From Oscillospiraceae bacterium (lineage in GTDB: Bacteria > Bacillota > Clostridia > UMGS1810), in the NCBI GenBank assembly GCA_021629085.1, contig JAJXRJ010000029.1, positions 1 to 27,740 on the forward strand: a stretch of DNA of 27,740 nt. Direction: 5' to 3'. The notes under the pieces were generated by a model that was not told the origin of the DNA, did not search any database, and saw only the letters and a program-made list of their open reading frames with translations. Positions 1 to 7,240 of the stretch are shown in pieces. The number at the start of each line of letters is the position of its first letter. Within the stretch, counting starts at the first letter, position 1. A program made the translations under genes and the position numbers.

Positions 1-52
1 CAATATCTGTTTTACCCTTGTTTGGACTTTACACAAAATCTGAGACAGACCC
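1..52. mobile_element. Possible terminal end of an insertion sequence (IS256/mutator-like)
   Basis: Bases 28-52 read TTTACACAAAAT followed by CTGAGACAGACCC. This resembles the terminal inverted repeats I remember for IS256-family elements, in which a TTTACACAAAAT-type stretch precedes a GACA-rich outer tip. If correct, the element's outer tip lies near base 52 and its body runs leftward out of the window. No transposase coding sequence or target duplication can be seen, so this is inference from the motif only. The alternative is an ordinary intergenic stretch: a minus-strand frame opening at TTG 54 behind an AAGGAG at 63-68 stays open to the edge. Confidence 0.28.
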
Positions 53-88
53 AAAAGCGGCGCTCCTTTCTTTTTCCCACGCTAAATT

Positions 89-829
89 TTACTGTGTAAT
101 CAGCTCTTGTGCCATATCGACGAGTTCCTGTTGAGACAAAGAGCCGTCAATGTGTGTAAGGTTATAGTGGATGCCGTTTTCCTCCCACGAGACTCCCTGC
201 ACCTGTGAGACGGATGTTTCAATGGCACCATACGAAAATACCAAATCCCCATTTTCTTCTGCCTTTTTATCTTCCGCCGTCATCTCATAATTTGCGGGGA
301 CCATTTTGTTGGTGTAACTTGTGTAGTATACATCAATCCCATCAATCGTTGCGGCAAGCTCGCCTTCTTGTGTCATTTCAGAAACATATTGGCCTGCGGA
401 AAACCAAACCTCTTCCCCGCCCTTTTCATATTCAAATGAGAAGGATTTGAACTTTTCCACACTTCTGTCAGATGCATCCTTTAAATTGTTTTGGACAACC
501 GAGCCTTCCTCAAACGCATAGCCATTTTCGAATTCTGAGAGTAAAACGGGTGCATAGCCTGCGTCCTCCACACATTTTTCCGCAGTCGGGAGCGAGGTAT
601 AATCGGGTATGGAAGAAGAACTGCTGTTCCAGCTTTTGATCATATTGCTTCCGGCAAAAACCGCAACGCCTAAAATCATTGTTGCTGCCGCTGCAGTCAG
701 ACATATCTTCATTTTTGACATGGCATAAGCCTCCTTTTTGTGATTTTTTACTTTACATAAAATTGTTTGCTGCATTTCATTTGTGATCTGAACTTTGTCC
801 ATTGCCTGCCTAAGATCATGTTCTTTCAT
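89..829 (-). CDS. Membrane anti-sigma factor-like protein (DUF4367-type)
   Basis: This is a 246-residue protein with a short cytoplasmic N terminus (about residues 1-40), one hydrophobic membrane segment at about 42-60, and a large extracellular part. The end of that part (GVSWEENGIHYNL and the following OxxEL-like helix) resembles the DUF4367 domain of clostridial anti-sigma and stress-sensor proteins. The start ATG overlaps the stop of the sigma-factor gene as ATGA, and an AAAGGAGG lies 7 bases upstream, so the two are translated together. The expected role is to hold the partner ECF sigma factor at the membrane and release it on an envelope signal. The N terminus carries no obvious zinc-binding anti-sigma motif (HxxxCxxC), so the binding mode is unclear. 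The family assignment is inferred from architecture and context. Confidence 0.75.
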   Translation of the reverse strand: MKEHDLRQAMDKVQITNEMQQTILCKVKNHKKEAYAMSKMKICLTAAAATMILGVAVFAGSNMIKSWNSSSSSIPDYTSLPTAEKCVEDAGYAPVLLSEFENGYAFEEGSVVQNNLKDASDRSVEKFKSFSFEYEKGGEEVWFSAGQYVSEMTQEGELAATIDGIDVYYTSYTNKMVPANYEMTAEDKKAEENGDLVFSYGAIETSVSQVQGVSWEENGIHYNLTHIDGSLSQQELVDMAQELITQ

Positions 830-1320
830 CGTATATCCTCCTTTCGGTATTCGAGTTTTAACAAATCGCGTGCATATTGCAGCCGTTTTCTGACTGCTGC
901 CGGAGAGATGGAAAGTATTTTGGCGATTTCCTTTGTTTGATATCCTTCCACGTAATATAAATGAATTACGGTTTTATATTTGTCTGGCAGACGCAGCACA
1001 TCCTCTAAAATCTCCTTTGACGGCTCGTCTTTCACAAAAAAAACTGCATCCTCCAATTGAACCGTAGTATGTCTTGCGTAAAATCGGTGCATATCCTTGC
1101 AGATATTAACCGCCACCCGAATCAGCCAGGCTTTTTTGTGCTCCTCCGAATCAAAAACAGGCGAATTTGTTATGTATTTTAAAAAGGTATTAGAAACTGC
1201 ATCTTCAGCATCACAGTGGTTACAAAGCATGGTAAAACATAATTTGAATAAACGGTTTGCGTAACGTTTGACTGTGTTTTCAATCTCGTCTTCAGGCGGC
1301 CGCGCTGTAGACATTGCCAC
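826..1320 (-). CDS. ECF-type RNA polymerase sigma factor
   Basis: A sigma-70-family protein of 164 residues with only regions 2 and 4, as in ECF factors. Region 2 is visible as YANRLFKLCFTMLCNHCDAEDAVSNTF and region 4 as LPDKYKTVIHLYYVEGYQTKEIA, followed by a helix-turn-helix with SPAAVRKRLQYAR. It would direct RNA polymerase to a small stress regulon. The start was set at GTG 1320 because AGGAG (1330-1334) lies 9 bases upstream. An in-frame TTG at 1329 touches that AGGAG and cannot be used, while ATG 1314 is 15 bases away. The gene is followed directly, with a 4-base overlap, by its membrane partner. It is divergent from the copper operon, and a minus-strand sigma-A-like promoter is present at 1408-1437. 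The regulon is unknown. Confidence 0.88.
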   Translation of the reverse strand: MAMSTARPPEDEIENTVKRYANRLFKLCFTMLCNHCDAEDAVSNTFLKYITNSPVFDSEEHKKAWLIRVAVNICKDMHRFYARHTTVQLEDAVFFVKDEPSKEILEDVLRLPDKYKTVIHLYYVEGYQTKEIAKILSISPAAVRKRLQYARDLLKLEYRKEDIR

Positions 1321-1390
1321 TTTGTTCAACTCCTTTCACTATATACACGTTTCAGAGGGGGCAAGTGTGACAAACTGTTAAAATTTTTTA

Positions 1391-1404
1391 TACAGGGCAC
1401 TGTA
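1391..1404. promoter_or_regulatory. Small dyad near the sigma-gene transcription start
   Basis: TACAG, four bases (GGCA), then CTGTA form a perfect 5-bp dyad. It sits just downstream of the minus-strand -10 box at 1408-1413, where an operator would block the sigma gene. The central spacing is six bases between TACA and TGTA, not the two bases of a CopY box. Short dyads like this also occur by chance. Confidence 0.2.
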
Positions 1405-1407
1405 CAT

Positions 1408-1437
1408 ATTATACCATGCCTTTTGCTTAGAAAACAA
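1408..1437 (-). promoter_or_regulatory. Sigma-A-like promoter for the sigma/anti-sigma pair
   Basis: On the minus strand, TTGTTT (1432-1437) and TATAAT (1408-1413) are separated by 18 bases. Transcription would start near 1400, giving an untranslated leader of about 80 bases before the GTG at 1320. The -35 box lies back to back with the -35 box of the plus-strand copper promoter, so regulators bound here could affect both directions. Confidence 0.5.
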
Positions 1438-1488
1438 ACTTGCTTTTTTATGAGTATGGTATTATAATAAAATTATAGAAAGCAAGTT
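1437..1488. promoter_or_regulatory. Perfect 10-bp inverted repeat bracketing the copper promoter
   Basis: AACTTGCTTT (1437-1446) and its exact complement AAAGCAAGTT (1479-1488) flank the -10 box with a 32-base gap. The left arm covers the -35 box and the right arm covers about +4 to +13 of the predicted transcript. Two operator half-regions placed this way would suit repression of copA, but the bound protein is unknown. CsoR is the obvious candidate because it is encoded in the same operon. Confidence 0.45.
1440..1468 (+). promoter_or_regulatory. Sigma-A-like promoter of the copper operon
   Basis: TTGCTT (1440-1445) and a perfect TATAAT (1463-1468) are separated by 17 bases, giving a predicted start near 1475 and a leader of about 110 bases before copA. 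The leader contains GGGGTG (1521-1526) and a C-rich run near 1541-1551. CsoR operators are typically G/C-tract dyads, but I could not define a clean one here. Confidence 0.65.
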
Positions 1489-1584
1489 CCAAGGGGCATT
1501 CTTTTTGAATGGGGTGAGCTTATATCCGGCAATCAGACACCCCCACCCCGTATATGTATTAAAGATAGGAAGGAGCAATGAATC

Positions 1585-4212
1585 ATGCAGGAACGATATC
1601 ATGTAACCGGCATGACCTGTGCGGCGTGTTCATCCCGTGTGCAAAAGAGCGTATCCGCCCTGCCCGGCGTGCAGGACTGCAACGTCAACCTGCTGAAAAA
1701 CAGTATGTTGGTGACCTACGATACAGCCGCCGTGAACAGCGGCCAGATCATAGGCGCAGTGGAGGCAGCCGGTTACGGCGCTTCCCTTCAGGAGGCCAAA
1801 ACCAAAAGCGCCGGTCCGATGGTCTCCCCGGTAAACGAAGCAAAAAAAGAATACGCAGCCATGAAGCGCCGGGTGATTTGGTCCTTTGTGTTTACCATCC
1901 CTTTGTTTTATATTTCCATGGGCCATATGATGGGCTGGCCTTTGCCGGGGTTTTTCCTGGGAACAGAAAACTCCATGCTGTACGCCCTGACCCTGTTTTT
2001 GCTGGTACTGCCAGTGGCGGTCATCAATGCAAAATATTACCGTACCGGCTTCAAAACGCTGTTCCACGGGTCGCCGAATATGGATTCTCTGATTGCCCTA
2101 GGTTCCGGTGCGTCCCTGGCCTACGGCGTTTACGCGCTTTATAAAATTGCCTTTGGCCTCGGCCATGGGGATCTGGCAATGGTGGATCAGTTTACCCACG
2201 ACCTGTATTTTGAGGGGGCTGGTACCATTCTCACCCTGATTACCCTTGGCAAGTTCTTTGAGGCCCGTGCCAAAGGCAAAACCTCTGACGCGATCAACAA
2301 GCTCTTAAATCTGGCTCCGAAAACTGCTACTGTCATTCGGAATGGGGTGGAAAGCGTTATCCCGGCAGAAGCGGTGGAAAAGGGCGATATGCTGATCGTG
2401 AAAGCGGGAGAATCCATTCCCGTAGATGGCGTCCTCCTGGAAGGAACTGCTTCGGTGGACGAATCCGCCATCACCGGTGAAAGCATACCTGTGGATAAGC
2501 AATCAGGCGACAAGGTCATTGGCGCTACCATCAACAAAAGCGGCTATTTTAAAATGCAGGCTACCAAAGTGGGAGATGAAACCGCCCTTGCCCAAATCAT
2601 CCGCCTGGTGGATGACGCCACTAGTTCCAAGGCTCCCATTGCAAAACTGGCGGATAAGGTGGCGGGCGTTTTTGTCCCGATTGTGATTGGCATTGCCCTG
2701 ATTGCCGCTATTGCGTGGCTGATTTGCGGGGCCACTTTTGAATTTGCATTGACCATTGCCGTTTCCGTTCTGGTGGTGTCTTGCCCCTGCGCCCTTGGAT
2801 TGGCAACCCCTACCGCCATTATGGTAGGCACTGGGCGCGGTGCGGCCAACGGCATTTTGATTAAATCTGCGGAAGCATTGGAAACCGCCCATCGTGTGCA
2901 GACGGTTGTGATGGACAAAACGGGAACCATCACCCAGGGCCAACCCGTAGTCACCGATTTGGCCTGCCAAAACGGAATCACCGAAACGCAATTGCTTCAA
3001 ATGGCGGCTTCCCTGGAAAAGCTTTCCGAACACCCGCTTGCTAGCGCCATTGTAGAGGAGGCACAAAAAAGGGATATCCCCTTTCTGCCGGTGGATGGGT
3101 TTGAACAAATCCCGGGCCAGGGGATTAAGGGTACGATTGGCGACGTGGAATGCCTGGCTGGAAACCATAAAATGATGGATGCTTTTTCTGTGCAGGATAC
3201 CATCGTAAATGCGCTGCAGGACCATATGGCAGCGGAAGGGAAAACGCCGTTGTTCTTTGCCGCAGGCGGGAGCCTGATCGGTATGATCGCTGTAGCAGAT
3301 GTGGTGAAGCCCACCAGCAAAGAGGCAATTGCCAAACTAAAGCATATGGGAATTGAAGTTGTCATGCTCACCGGCGATCATCAAAAGACAGCCGAAGCCA
3401 TCTGCAAGCAGGTCGGCGTGGACCGGGTCATTGCCGAGGTGCTTCCTCAGGATAAGGAACGGGAAATCCGTAACATTCAGAAATCCGGCAAAAAAGTTGC
3501 CATGGTAGGCGATGGCATCAACGATGCACCCGCGCTTGCCCGTGCTGATGTGGGCATTGCCATCGGCGCCGGCACCGATGTGGCTATGGAGTCAGCCGAT
3601 ATTGTATTGATGAAGAATGATTTGCTGGATGTGGCCGGTGCCATTGAACTGAGCAAAGCGACCATCCGCAATATTAAGGAGAACCTGTTCTGGGCGTTCT
3701 TCTACAATATTATCGGTATCCCGATTGCAGCCGGATGTTTCTATGCCGCTTTCCAGCTGAAAATGAGCCCCATGGTGGCGGCGCTGGCGATGAGCTTTAG
3801 TTCCGTGTTTGTCGTCACCAACGCACTGAGGCTGCGTTTCTTCAAGCTGAAACACAGTTCTTCTGCCGTTCATACACAGGCACGGCAGCAGGATAAGCCA
3901 AAGCCGGCAAGCCACAAGCTGCCCCAAAAACCGATTTCTTTTACCCCTGTAAAAGAGCAGGAATACAATCATAAATATGGAGGTTTAACAATGAGAAAAG
4001 AATTATCTGTAGAAGGCATGATGTGTAAAAATTGCGTCAAGCATGTCACCCATGCGCTGGAGGGAATTCCCGGCGTTTCAGACGTCAACGTTAACCTGGA
4101 GGAAAAAAAGGCAACGGTTTGCGTATCGGATTCAATCAGTGACGACACCCTAAAGGCTGCCATCACACAAGCTGGGTATGAAGTGACGGGGATTCAGACC
4201 GATGAAAGCTGA
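1585..4212 (+). CDS. copA: Cu(I)-exporting P1B-type ATPase with fused C-terminal CopZ domain
   Basis: This 875-residue membrane ATPase pumps Cu(I) out of the cytoplasm. In order it shows an N-terminal metal-binding domain with GMTCAAC (9-15), actuator motif TGES (297-300), the membrane metal site CPC (400-402), phosphorylation motif DKTGT (D444), HP (483-484), TGD (596-598) and GDGINDAP (642-649). FYN and MSFSS in the last two membrane helices fit the copper (P1B-1) class. After the last helix comes a polar linker (about 765-802) and then a second metal-binding domain with MMCKNC, in frame from residue 803. The start is ATG 1585 with AGGAG 9 bases upstream; a nearer ATG in another frame at 1578 is only 2 bases from it. 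The gene heads an operon with csoR. Confidence 0.97.
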   Translation: MQERYHVTGMTCAACSSRVQKSVSALPGVQDCNVNLLKNSMLVTYDTAAVNSGQIIGAVEAAGYGASLQEAKTKSAGPMVSPVNEAKKEYAAMKRRVIWSFVFTIPLFYISMGHMMGWPLPGFFLGTENSMLYALTLFLLVLPVAVINAKYYRTGFKTLFHGSPNMDSLIALGSGASLAYGVYALYKIAFGLGHGDLAMVDQFTHDLYFEGAGTILTLITLGKFFEARAKGKTSDAINKLLNLAPKTATVIRNGVESVIPAEAVEKGDMLIVKAGESIPVDGVLLEGTASVDESAITGESIPVDKQSGDKVIGATINKSGYFKMQATKVGDETALAQIIRLVDDATSSKAPIAKLADKVAGVFVPIVIGIALIAAIAWLICGATFEFALTIAVSVLVVSCPCALGLATPTAIMVGTGRGAANGILIKSAEALETAHRVQTVVMDKTGTITQGQPVVTDLACQNGITETQLLQMAASLEKLSEHPLASAIVEEAQKRDIPFLPVDGFEQIPGQGIKGTIGDVECLAGNHKMMDAFSVQDTIVNALQDHMAAEGKTPLFFAAGGSLIGMIAVADVVKPTSKEAIAKLKHMGIEVVMLTGDHQKTAEAICKQVGVDRVIAEVLPQDKEREIRNIQKSGKKVAMVGDGINDAPALARADVGIAIGAGTDVAMESADIVLMKNDLLDVAGAIELSKATIRNIKENLFWAFFYNIIGIPIAAGCFYAAFQLKMSPMVAALAMSFSSVFVVTNALRLRFFKLKHSSSAVHTQARQQDKPKPASHKLPQKPISFTPVKEQEYNHKYGGLTMRKELSVEGMMCKNCVKHVTHALEGIPGVSDVNVNLEEKKATVCVSDSISDDTLKAAITQAGYEVTGIQTDES
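3991..4212 (+). CDS. copZ: CopZ-like copper chaperone, possible internal translation product of copA
   Basis: The last 73 codons of copA form a complete heavy-metal-associated domain with the Cu(I) motif MMCKNC. Directly in front of its in-frame ATG at 3991 is a perfect GGAGG (3979-3983) with 7 bases of spacing. That layout is typical of an independent gene. No stop codon separates it from the ATPase, so ribosomes should make both the fused pump and, by internal initiation, a free chaperone. Free CopZ normally carries Cu(I) to the pump and to the CsoR regulator. The sequence shows the site. That it is used is inference, though E. coli is known to make a separate chaperone from copA by another route (frameshifting). 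Confidence 0.55.
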   Translation: MRKELSVEGMMCKNCVKHVTHALEGIPGVSDVNVNLEEKKATVCVSDSISDDTLKAAITQAGYEVTGIQTDES

Positions 4213-4465
4213 TAAGGCCCATGTGACCCATTCCATTAAAATCGCCCGTGGGCAGCTGGACGGTGTTCTCAAAATGATTGAGGATGACCGCTATTGTGTG
4301 GATATTTCCAACCAGCTTCTGGCAACACAGGCCATCTTAAAAAAGGCCAACCAGGAAATTCTCCATGCGCACATCCGCTGCTGTGTCCGGGAGGGGCTGC
4401 AAACAGACCAACCCAATCCAAAACTGGAGGAAGCCCTTGCGCTTTTGGAAAAACTGATTCCATAA
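4202..4465 (+). CDS. csoR: CsoR-family copper-sensing transcriptional repressor
   Basis: An 87-residue all-helical repressor of the CsoR/RcnR family, which binds operator DNA in the apo form and lets go on binding Cu(I). The copper ligands of CsoR are present with the right spacing: C32, H57 and C61 (25 and 4 residues apart, as in the Mycobacterium tuberculosis protein). The N-terminal GQLDGVLKMIEDDRYC segment is typical. The start ATG lies inside the end of copA (11-base overlap) with only a weak purine stretch before it, so translation is probably coupled to copA. Being last in the operon it controls, it gives negative feedback. C60 is an extra neighbouring cysteine. Identity is firm; the operator is not proven. 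Confidence 0.93.
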   Translation: MKADKAHVTHSIKIARGQLDGVLKMIEDDRYCVDISNQLLATQAILKKANQEILHAHIRCCVREGLQTDQPNPKLEEALALLEKLIP

Positions 4466-4473
4466 AAACAAAA

Positions 4474-4510
4474 CCGGCAGCCAGGAGCGCTTTATACTCC
4501 TGGCTGCCGG
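4474..4510 (-). terminator. Strong intrinsic terminator between convergent csoR and MATE genes
   Basis: A perfect 14-bp stem (CCGGCAGCCAGGAG with its complement) encloses a 9-base loop. Read on the minus strand it is followed by TTTTGTTTTT, so it chiefly ends transcripts coming from the MATE gene and perhaps the whole phn block. The plus-strand side has no U tract, so any effect on csoR would be weaker. Confidence 0.85.
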
Positions 4511-4543
4511 CATAACCAGCGTTTCAATTAATAAATCTATTTT

Positions 4544-5896
4544 TTACAGAATGGAATGCCGATCCGTATTAAGGCGTTTCCAATTTCCCGTACGGTACTG
4601 CATAAACGATATAACCCAGTTTGCCAGCCATCCAACGGGAACAGCATACCAAACCATTGCGATCCCGATTTTACCAGCCAATGAAACCGCAAGGAATACA
4701 CGGATAAACAGGTTTACCAAATTGGCAATGGTAAACATTTTCATATCCCCGGCACCGCGCAGCAACCCGTCAACTGCCATTTTAAACCCGATTAGACAAA
4801 AAAACCATCCAATAAATCTTAAATATCCTTCACCGGTGGCAACAGCAACTGCCGTTCCTTCTTCTCCAAGAAAAAAGGCAATGATGGGCGTGCAAAAACA
4901 TTCCAGGATCAGGCATAGTACAGCGGCACACAGGATGACCATGATATTTGCCATGCGATAACCGGCCACCACTCGTTCCGGCTTTTGGGCGCCAATATTT
5001 TGCGCGGTATATGAGGACATTGCATTTCCAATACCAGACATAGGGACAACACACATAGATTCAATGCGCATGGCGGCGGAAAACCCGGCCAATGCCTGAG
5101 ACCCAAAGCCATTGACTACCGACTGCACCAACATCATGCCGATGGATACTGTGGATTGCTGCAAAATGGACGGCAGTGCAATTTTTATCATAGAAACCAG
5201 CTCTTCTTTGTCAAATCGTTTTGTATGCACGCAATACAATTTTTTGAGCTGTATCATAAAGACAAAAAAAGACAGAACCGCTGAAACCCCCTGTGCAATT
5301 AAAGTTGCCCAGGCAACCCCAGCAACGCCCATTTGAAAGCGTGTAACCATAACAATGTCCAATATGATATTCAATACGGAGGAAAAAATCAAAAAGCAAA
5401 GCGGAACCCTTGATTTCCCAAAGGCATTAAACATGGAGGATATGACATTATACATAAACAAAAATGGCATTCCCAAAAAGTAGATATTTAAATACTCTAT
5501 TGCCATATCCAATACGTCGGCGGGGGTATCGAGCAATATCATAATCCTACGGCTAAGCAACAACCCCACACCGCCAAGAATCATACTTACGGTTAAAAAA
5601 GACAAAAATGCTGTAAAAACAGCCCGTTTCATTTTATCATACAGCCTTGCACCAAAATAACGGCTAACAATCACAGAAGCCCCCAAACCACCACCAATTG
5701 CTACGCAAATAAAAATATTTGTCAGCGCATATGAAGCTCCGACAGCTGCCAGGGCCTGCTCGCCGACAAACTGGCCTACAATGGCAGAATCAGCCAAAGT
5801 ATAGGCCTGTTGGAACAAATTTCCAAGGATGATAGGCAAAACAAAAATAAACAAGGCTATAAAAGGCTTCTTTTGTACCAGATAGTCACGTTCCAT
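4544..5896 (-). CDS. MATE-family multidrug/toxin exporter
   Basis: A 450-residue polytopic membrane protein with the twofold repeat of the MATE family (two bundles of six helices). Visible signatures include PIILGNLFQQAYTLADSAIVGQ at the N terminus, typical of bacterial NorM/DinF-type exporters, and the second-half segment ALAGFSAAMRIESM. It would expel organic cations or other small molecules in exchange for sodium or protons. AGGAAG precedes the ATG at 5896. It starts only 47 bases after the acetyltransferase gene, with no promoter or terminator that I can see between them, so it may be carried on the phn transcript. The long stem-loop at 4474-4510 follows its stop. Substrate unknown. Confidence 0.93.
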   Translation of the reverse strand: MERDYLVQKKPFIALFIFVLPIILGNLFQQAYTLADSAIVGQFVGEQALAAVGASYALTNIFICVAIGGGLGASVIVSRYFGARLYDKMKRAVFTAFLSFLTVSMILGGVGLLLSRRIMILLDTPADVLDMAIEYLNIYFLGMPFLFMYNVISSMFNAFGKSRVPLCFLIFSSVLNIILDIVMVTRFQMGVAGVAWATLIAQGVSAVLSFFVFMIQLKKLYCVHTKRFDKEELVSMIKIALPSILQQSTVSIGMMLVQSVVNGFGSQALAGFSAAMRIESMCVVPMSGIGNAMSSYTAQNIGAQKPERVVAGYRMANIMVILCAAVLCLILECFCTPIIAFFLGEEGTAVAVATGEGYLRFIGWFFCLIGFKMAVDGLLRGAGDMKMFTIANLVNLFIRVFLAVSLAGKIGIAMVWYAVPVGWLANWVISFMQYRTGNWKRLNTDRHSIL

Positions 5897-5943
5897 ATTT
5901 TTACTTCCTGAACATCTCTTTTTTAATCTTAAGGCTTGGGTTT

Positions 5944-6384
5944 TTATGTGTCAAGGCGCTTCATCTTTACCAATGCTTTATTGCGATAAACTAAATCCGT
6001 TCTCCTGGAAAATCCTTGTCTTTCCCAAAATCGATTTCCTGCCTCATTTTGTTCAAACACCACAAGTGCCATCTTTGTAATTCCCATTTGTTTCAATGCC
6101 TGTACGGCGGCCTGCACTAGCGATGTGCCAATTCCCTGCCGTTGAACCTTGGGCGCAACTGCTGTGTGGTAAATATAGCCTCTTCGTCCATCATTTCCAA
6201 CCATAATTGCCCCGATAACGGCGCCATCTTGTTCAGCGACAAAACAGGTTTGCGGATTGCGTGCCAAAAAGCGGCAAATCCCTTCTTCTGAATCATCAAC
6301 GTCATTCAGTCCCATTCCCTTACAAGATGTCCAAAGTGTATATAGACCGGCATAGTCCTGTCCGGTCATCTTTCTGATTAGCAT
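5944..6384 (-). CDS. GNAT-family N-acetyltransferase
   Basis: A 146-residue acetyl-CoA-dependent acetyltransferase. The acetyl-CoA-binding motif is clear in VAPKVQRQGIGTSLV, and the C-terminal NEAGNRFWERQGF is the usual GNAT strand-helix end. It most resembles the YpeA/RimI-like group. ATG 6384 was chosen with AAGGA 4 bases upstream; in-frame GTG 6396 and TTG 6399 have poorer sites, so the start is uncertain. The gene starts just after the PHP gene stop (6412). E. coli phn operons include a GNAT, PhnO, that acetylates aminoalkylphosphonates. The position invites that comparison, but the sequence does not show a PhnO-specific feature, so the substrate is unassigned. Confidence 0.88.
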   Translation of the reverse strand: MLIRKMTGQDYAGLYTLWTSCKGMGLNDVDDSEEGICRFLARNPQTCFVAEQDGAVIGAIMVGNDGRRGYIYHTAVAPKVQRQGIGTSLVQAAVQALKQMGITKMALVVFEQNEAGNRFWERQGFSRRTDLVYRNKALVKMKRLDT

Positions 6385-6411
6385 CCAATCCTTCACCAAC
6401 CTTTTTCCATT

Positions 6412-7224
6412 CTAAAAAGGAAACCTTTGTACGCCATATTCCCCCAACTGCTCTCCCTCACCGTATCGGCCGTGAAAATCCGAACCCCCAGTAACAGCAA
6501 GGCCGTATTTTTTCGCCAGCTTTAGGCAACGTGCCGTATCCTGCTCATCGTGCTTTGGATGGAACGCCTCGATTCCTTTTAGCCCGGCGGCCACAAGCTT
6601 AGGTATCTCACTGAAGTTTTTATATTGACCCGGGTGCGCCAAAACCGCCTTGCCTCCAGCCGCGGTGATACATCGCACAGCTTCTTCGGGCTGTGCCGCT
6701 GGAAAAGAAAGGGCTGCGATGCCCGGCGTGCCATCCGCCTGTTTTTTGAAAAGAGTGCGGTAAAGGGGGCCGTAAAGCTCTGTACACAGGCCAGCCTCAA
6801 GCAAAATTTGCATGATATATTGCTTGCACACATCCCTGCCCGGCCCCGCCAATGCCTGAACCCTCTCCACCGTTACCGGATAGCCCGCACACCGCAAGGC
6901 TTCCGCGCTCTTTCGTACTGCATGGTTGCGGGATATGCGAAATGGACGGCAAAACGCTTCTACCGTTTCCTGCCCACTTTCTGGTATGGCATACCCAAGT
7001 AAATGTAACGGACGGCCATCCTGCTGCATGCAGCTGATTTCAATTCCGCCATAGACGGGCAATCCCAGTTCTTTTCCAGCTTGTATCAGCTCCTGCAATC
7101 CGGCCAGTGTGTCGTGGTCAGTCAGCGCAATGCCAAAAAGGCCCTTTTTTAGGGCGGCCTGCACCAATTCACGCGGAGCGTGCTCCCCATCTGACCAATG
7201 GGAATGGACGTGAAGATCCATCAT
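6412..7224 (-). CDS. PHP-family phosphoesterase, probable phosphoribosyl cyclic phosphate dihydrolase
   Basis: A 270-residue metal-dependent phosphoesterase of the PHP (polymerase and histidinol phosphatase) family. Metal ligands visible are H5, H7 and D12 (HVHSHWSDG), D36-H37-D38 (TDHDT), E61, H73, the LAHP motif and the C-terminal GSDFHG. In Eggerthella lenta a PHP enzyme of a phn operon hydrolyses 5-phosphoribosyl 1,2-cyclic phosphate, the PhnJ product, to ribose 5-phosphate and phosphate, replacing PhnP and PhnN. Neither PhnP nor PhnN is present here, so the same role is inferred. The frame is open further upstream into phnL, but ATG 7224 has AGGGGG 8 bases before it and begins exactly at the PHP fold. 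It follows phnL by 16 bases. Confidence 0.85.
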   Translation of the reverse strand: MMDLHVHSHWSDGEHAPRELVQAALKKGLFGIALTDHDTLAGLQELIQAGKELGLPVYGGIEISCMQQDGRPLHLLGYAIPESGQETVEAFCRPFRISRNHAVRKSAEALRCAGYPVTVERVQALAGPGRDVCKQYIMQILLEAGLCTELYGPLYRTLFKKQADGTPGIAALSFPAAQPEEAVRCITAAGGKAVLAHPGQYKNFSEIPKLVAAGLKGIEAFHPKHDEQDTARCLKLAKKYGLAVTGGSDFHGRYGEGEQLGEYGVQRFPF

Positions 7225-7240
7225 GTGACACGCCCCCTTT

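Noticed and set aside
1391..1404. CopY-type cop box in the copper promoter region
   Set aside because: The half-sites TACA and TGTA are six bases apart instead of two, and the operon encodes CsoR, not CopY.
1578..2144. Alternative frame starting at ATG 1578 ahead of copA
   Set aside because: Only 2 bases separate it from the AGGAG, and the product is an arginine-rich out-of-frame copy of copA.
2503..3225. Long minus-strand open frame of 240 codons inside copA
   Set aside because: It lies wholly antisense to a clear ATPase gene, has no ribosome binding site or recognisable domain, and its composition is explained by copA codon use.
5944..6384. Naming the GNAT gene phnO
   Set aside because: Only position supports it; the sequence looks closer to general YpeA/RimI-type acetyltransferases.
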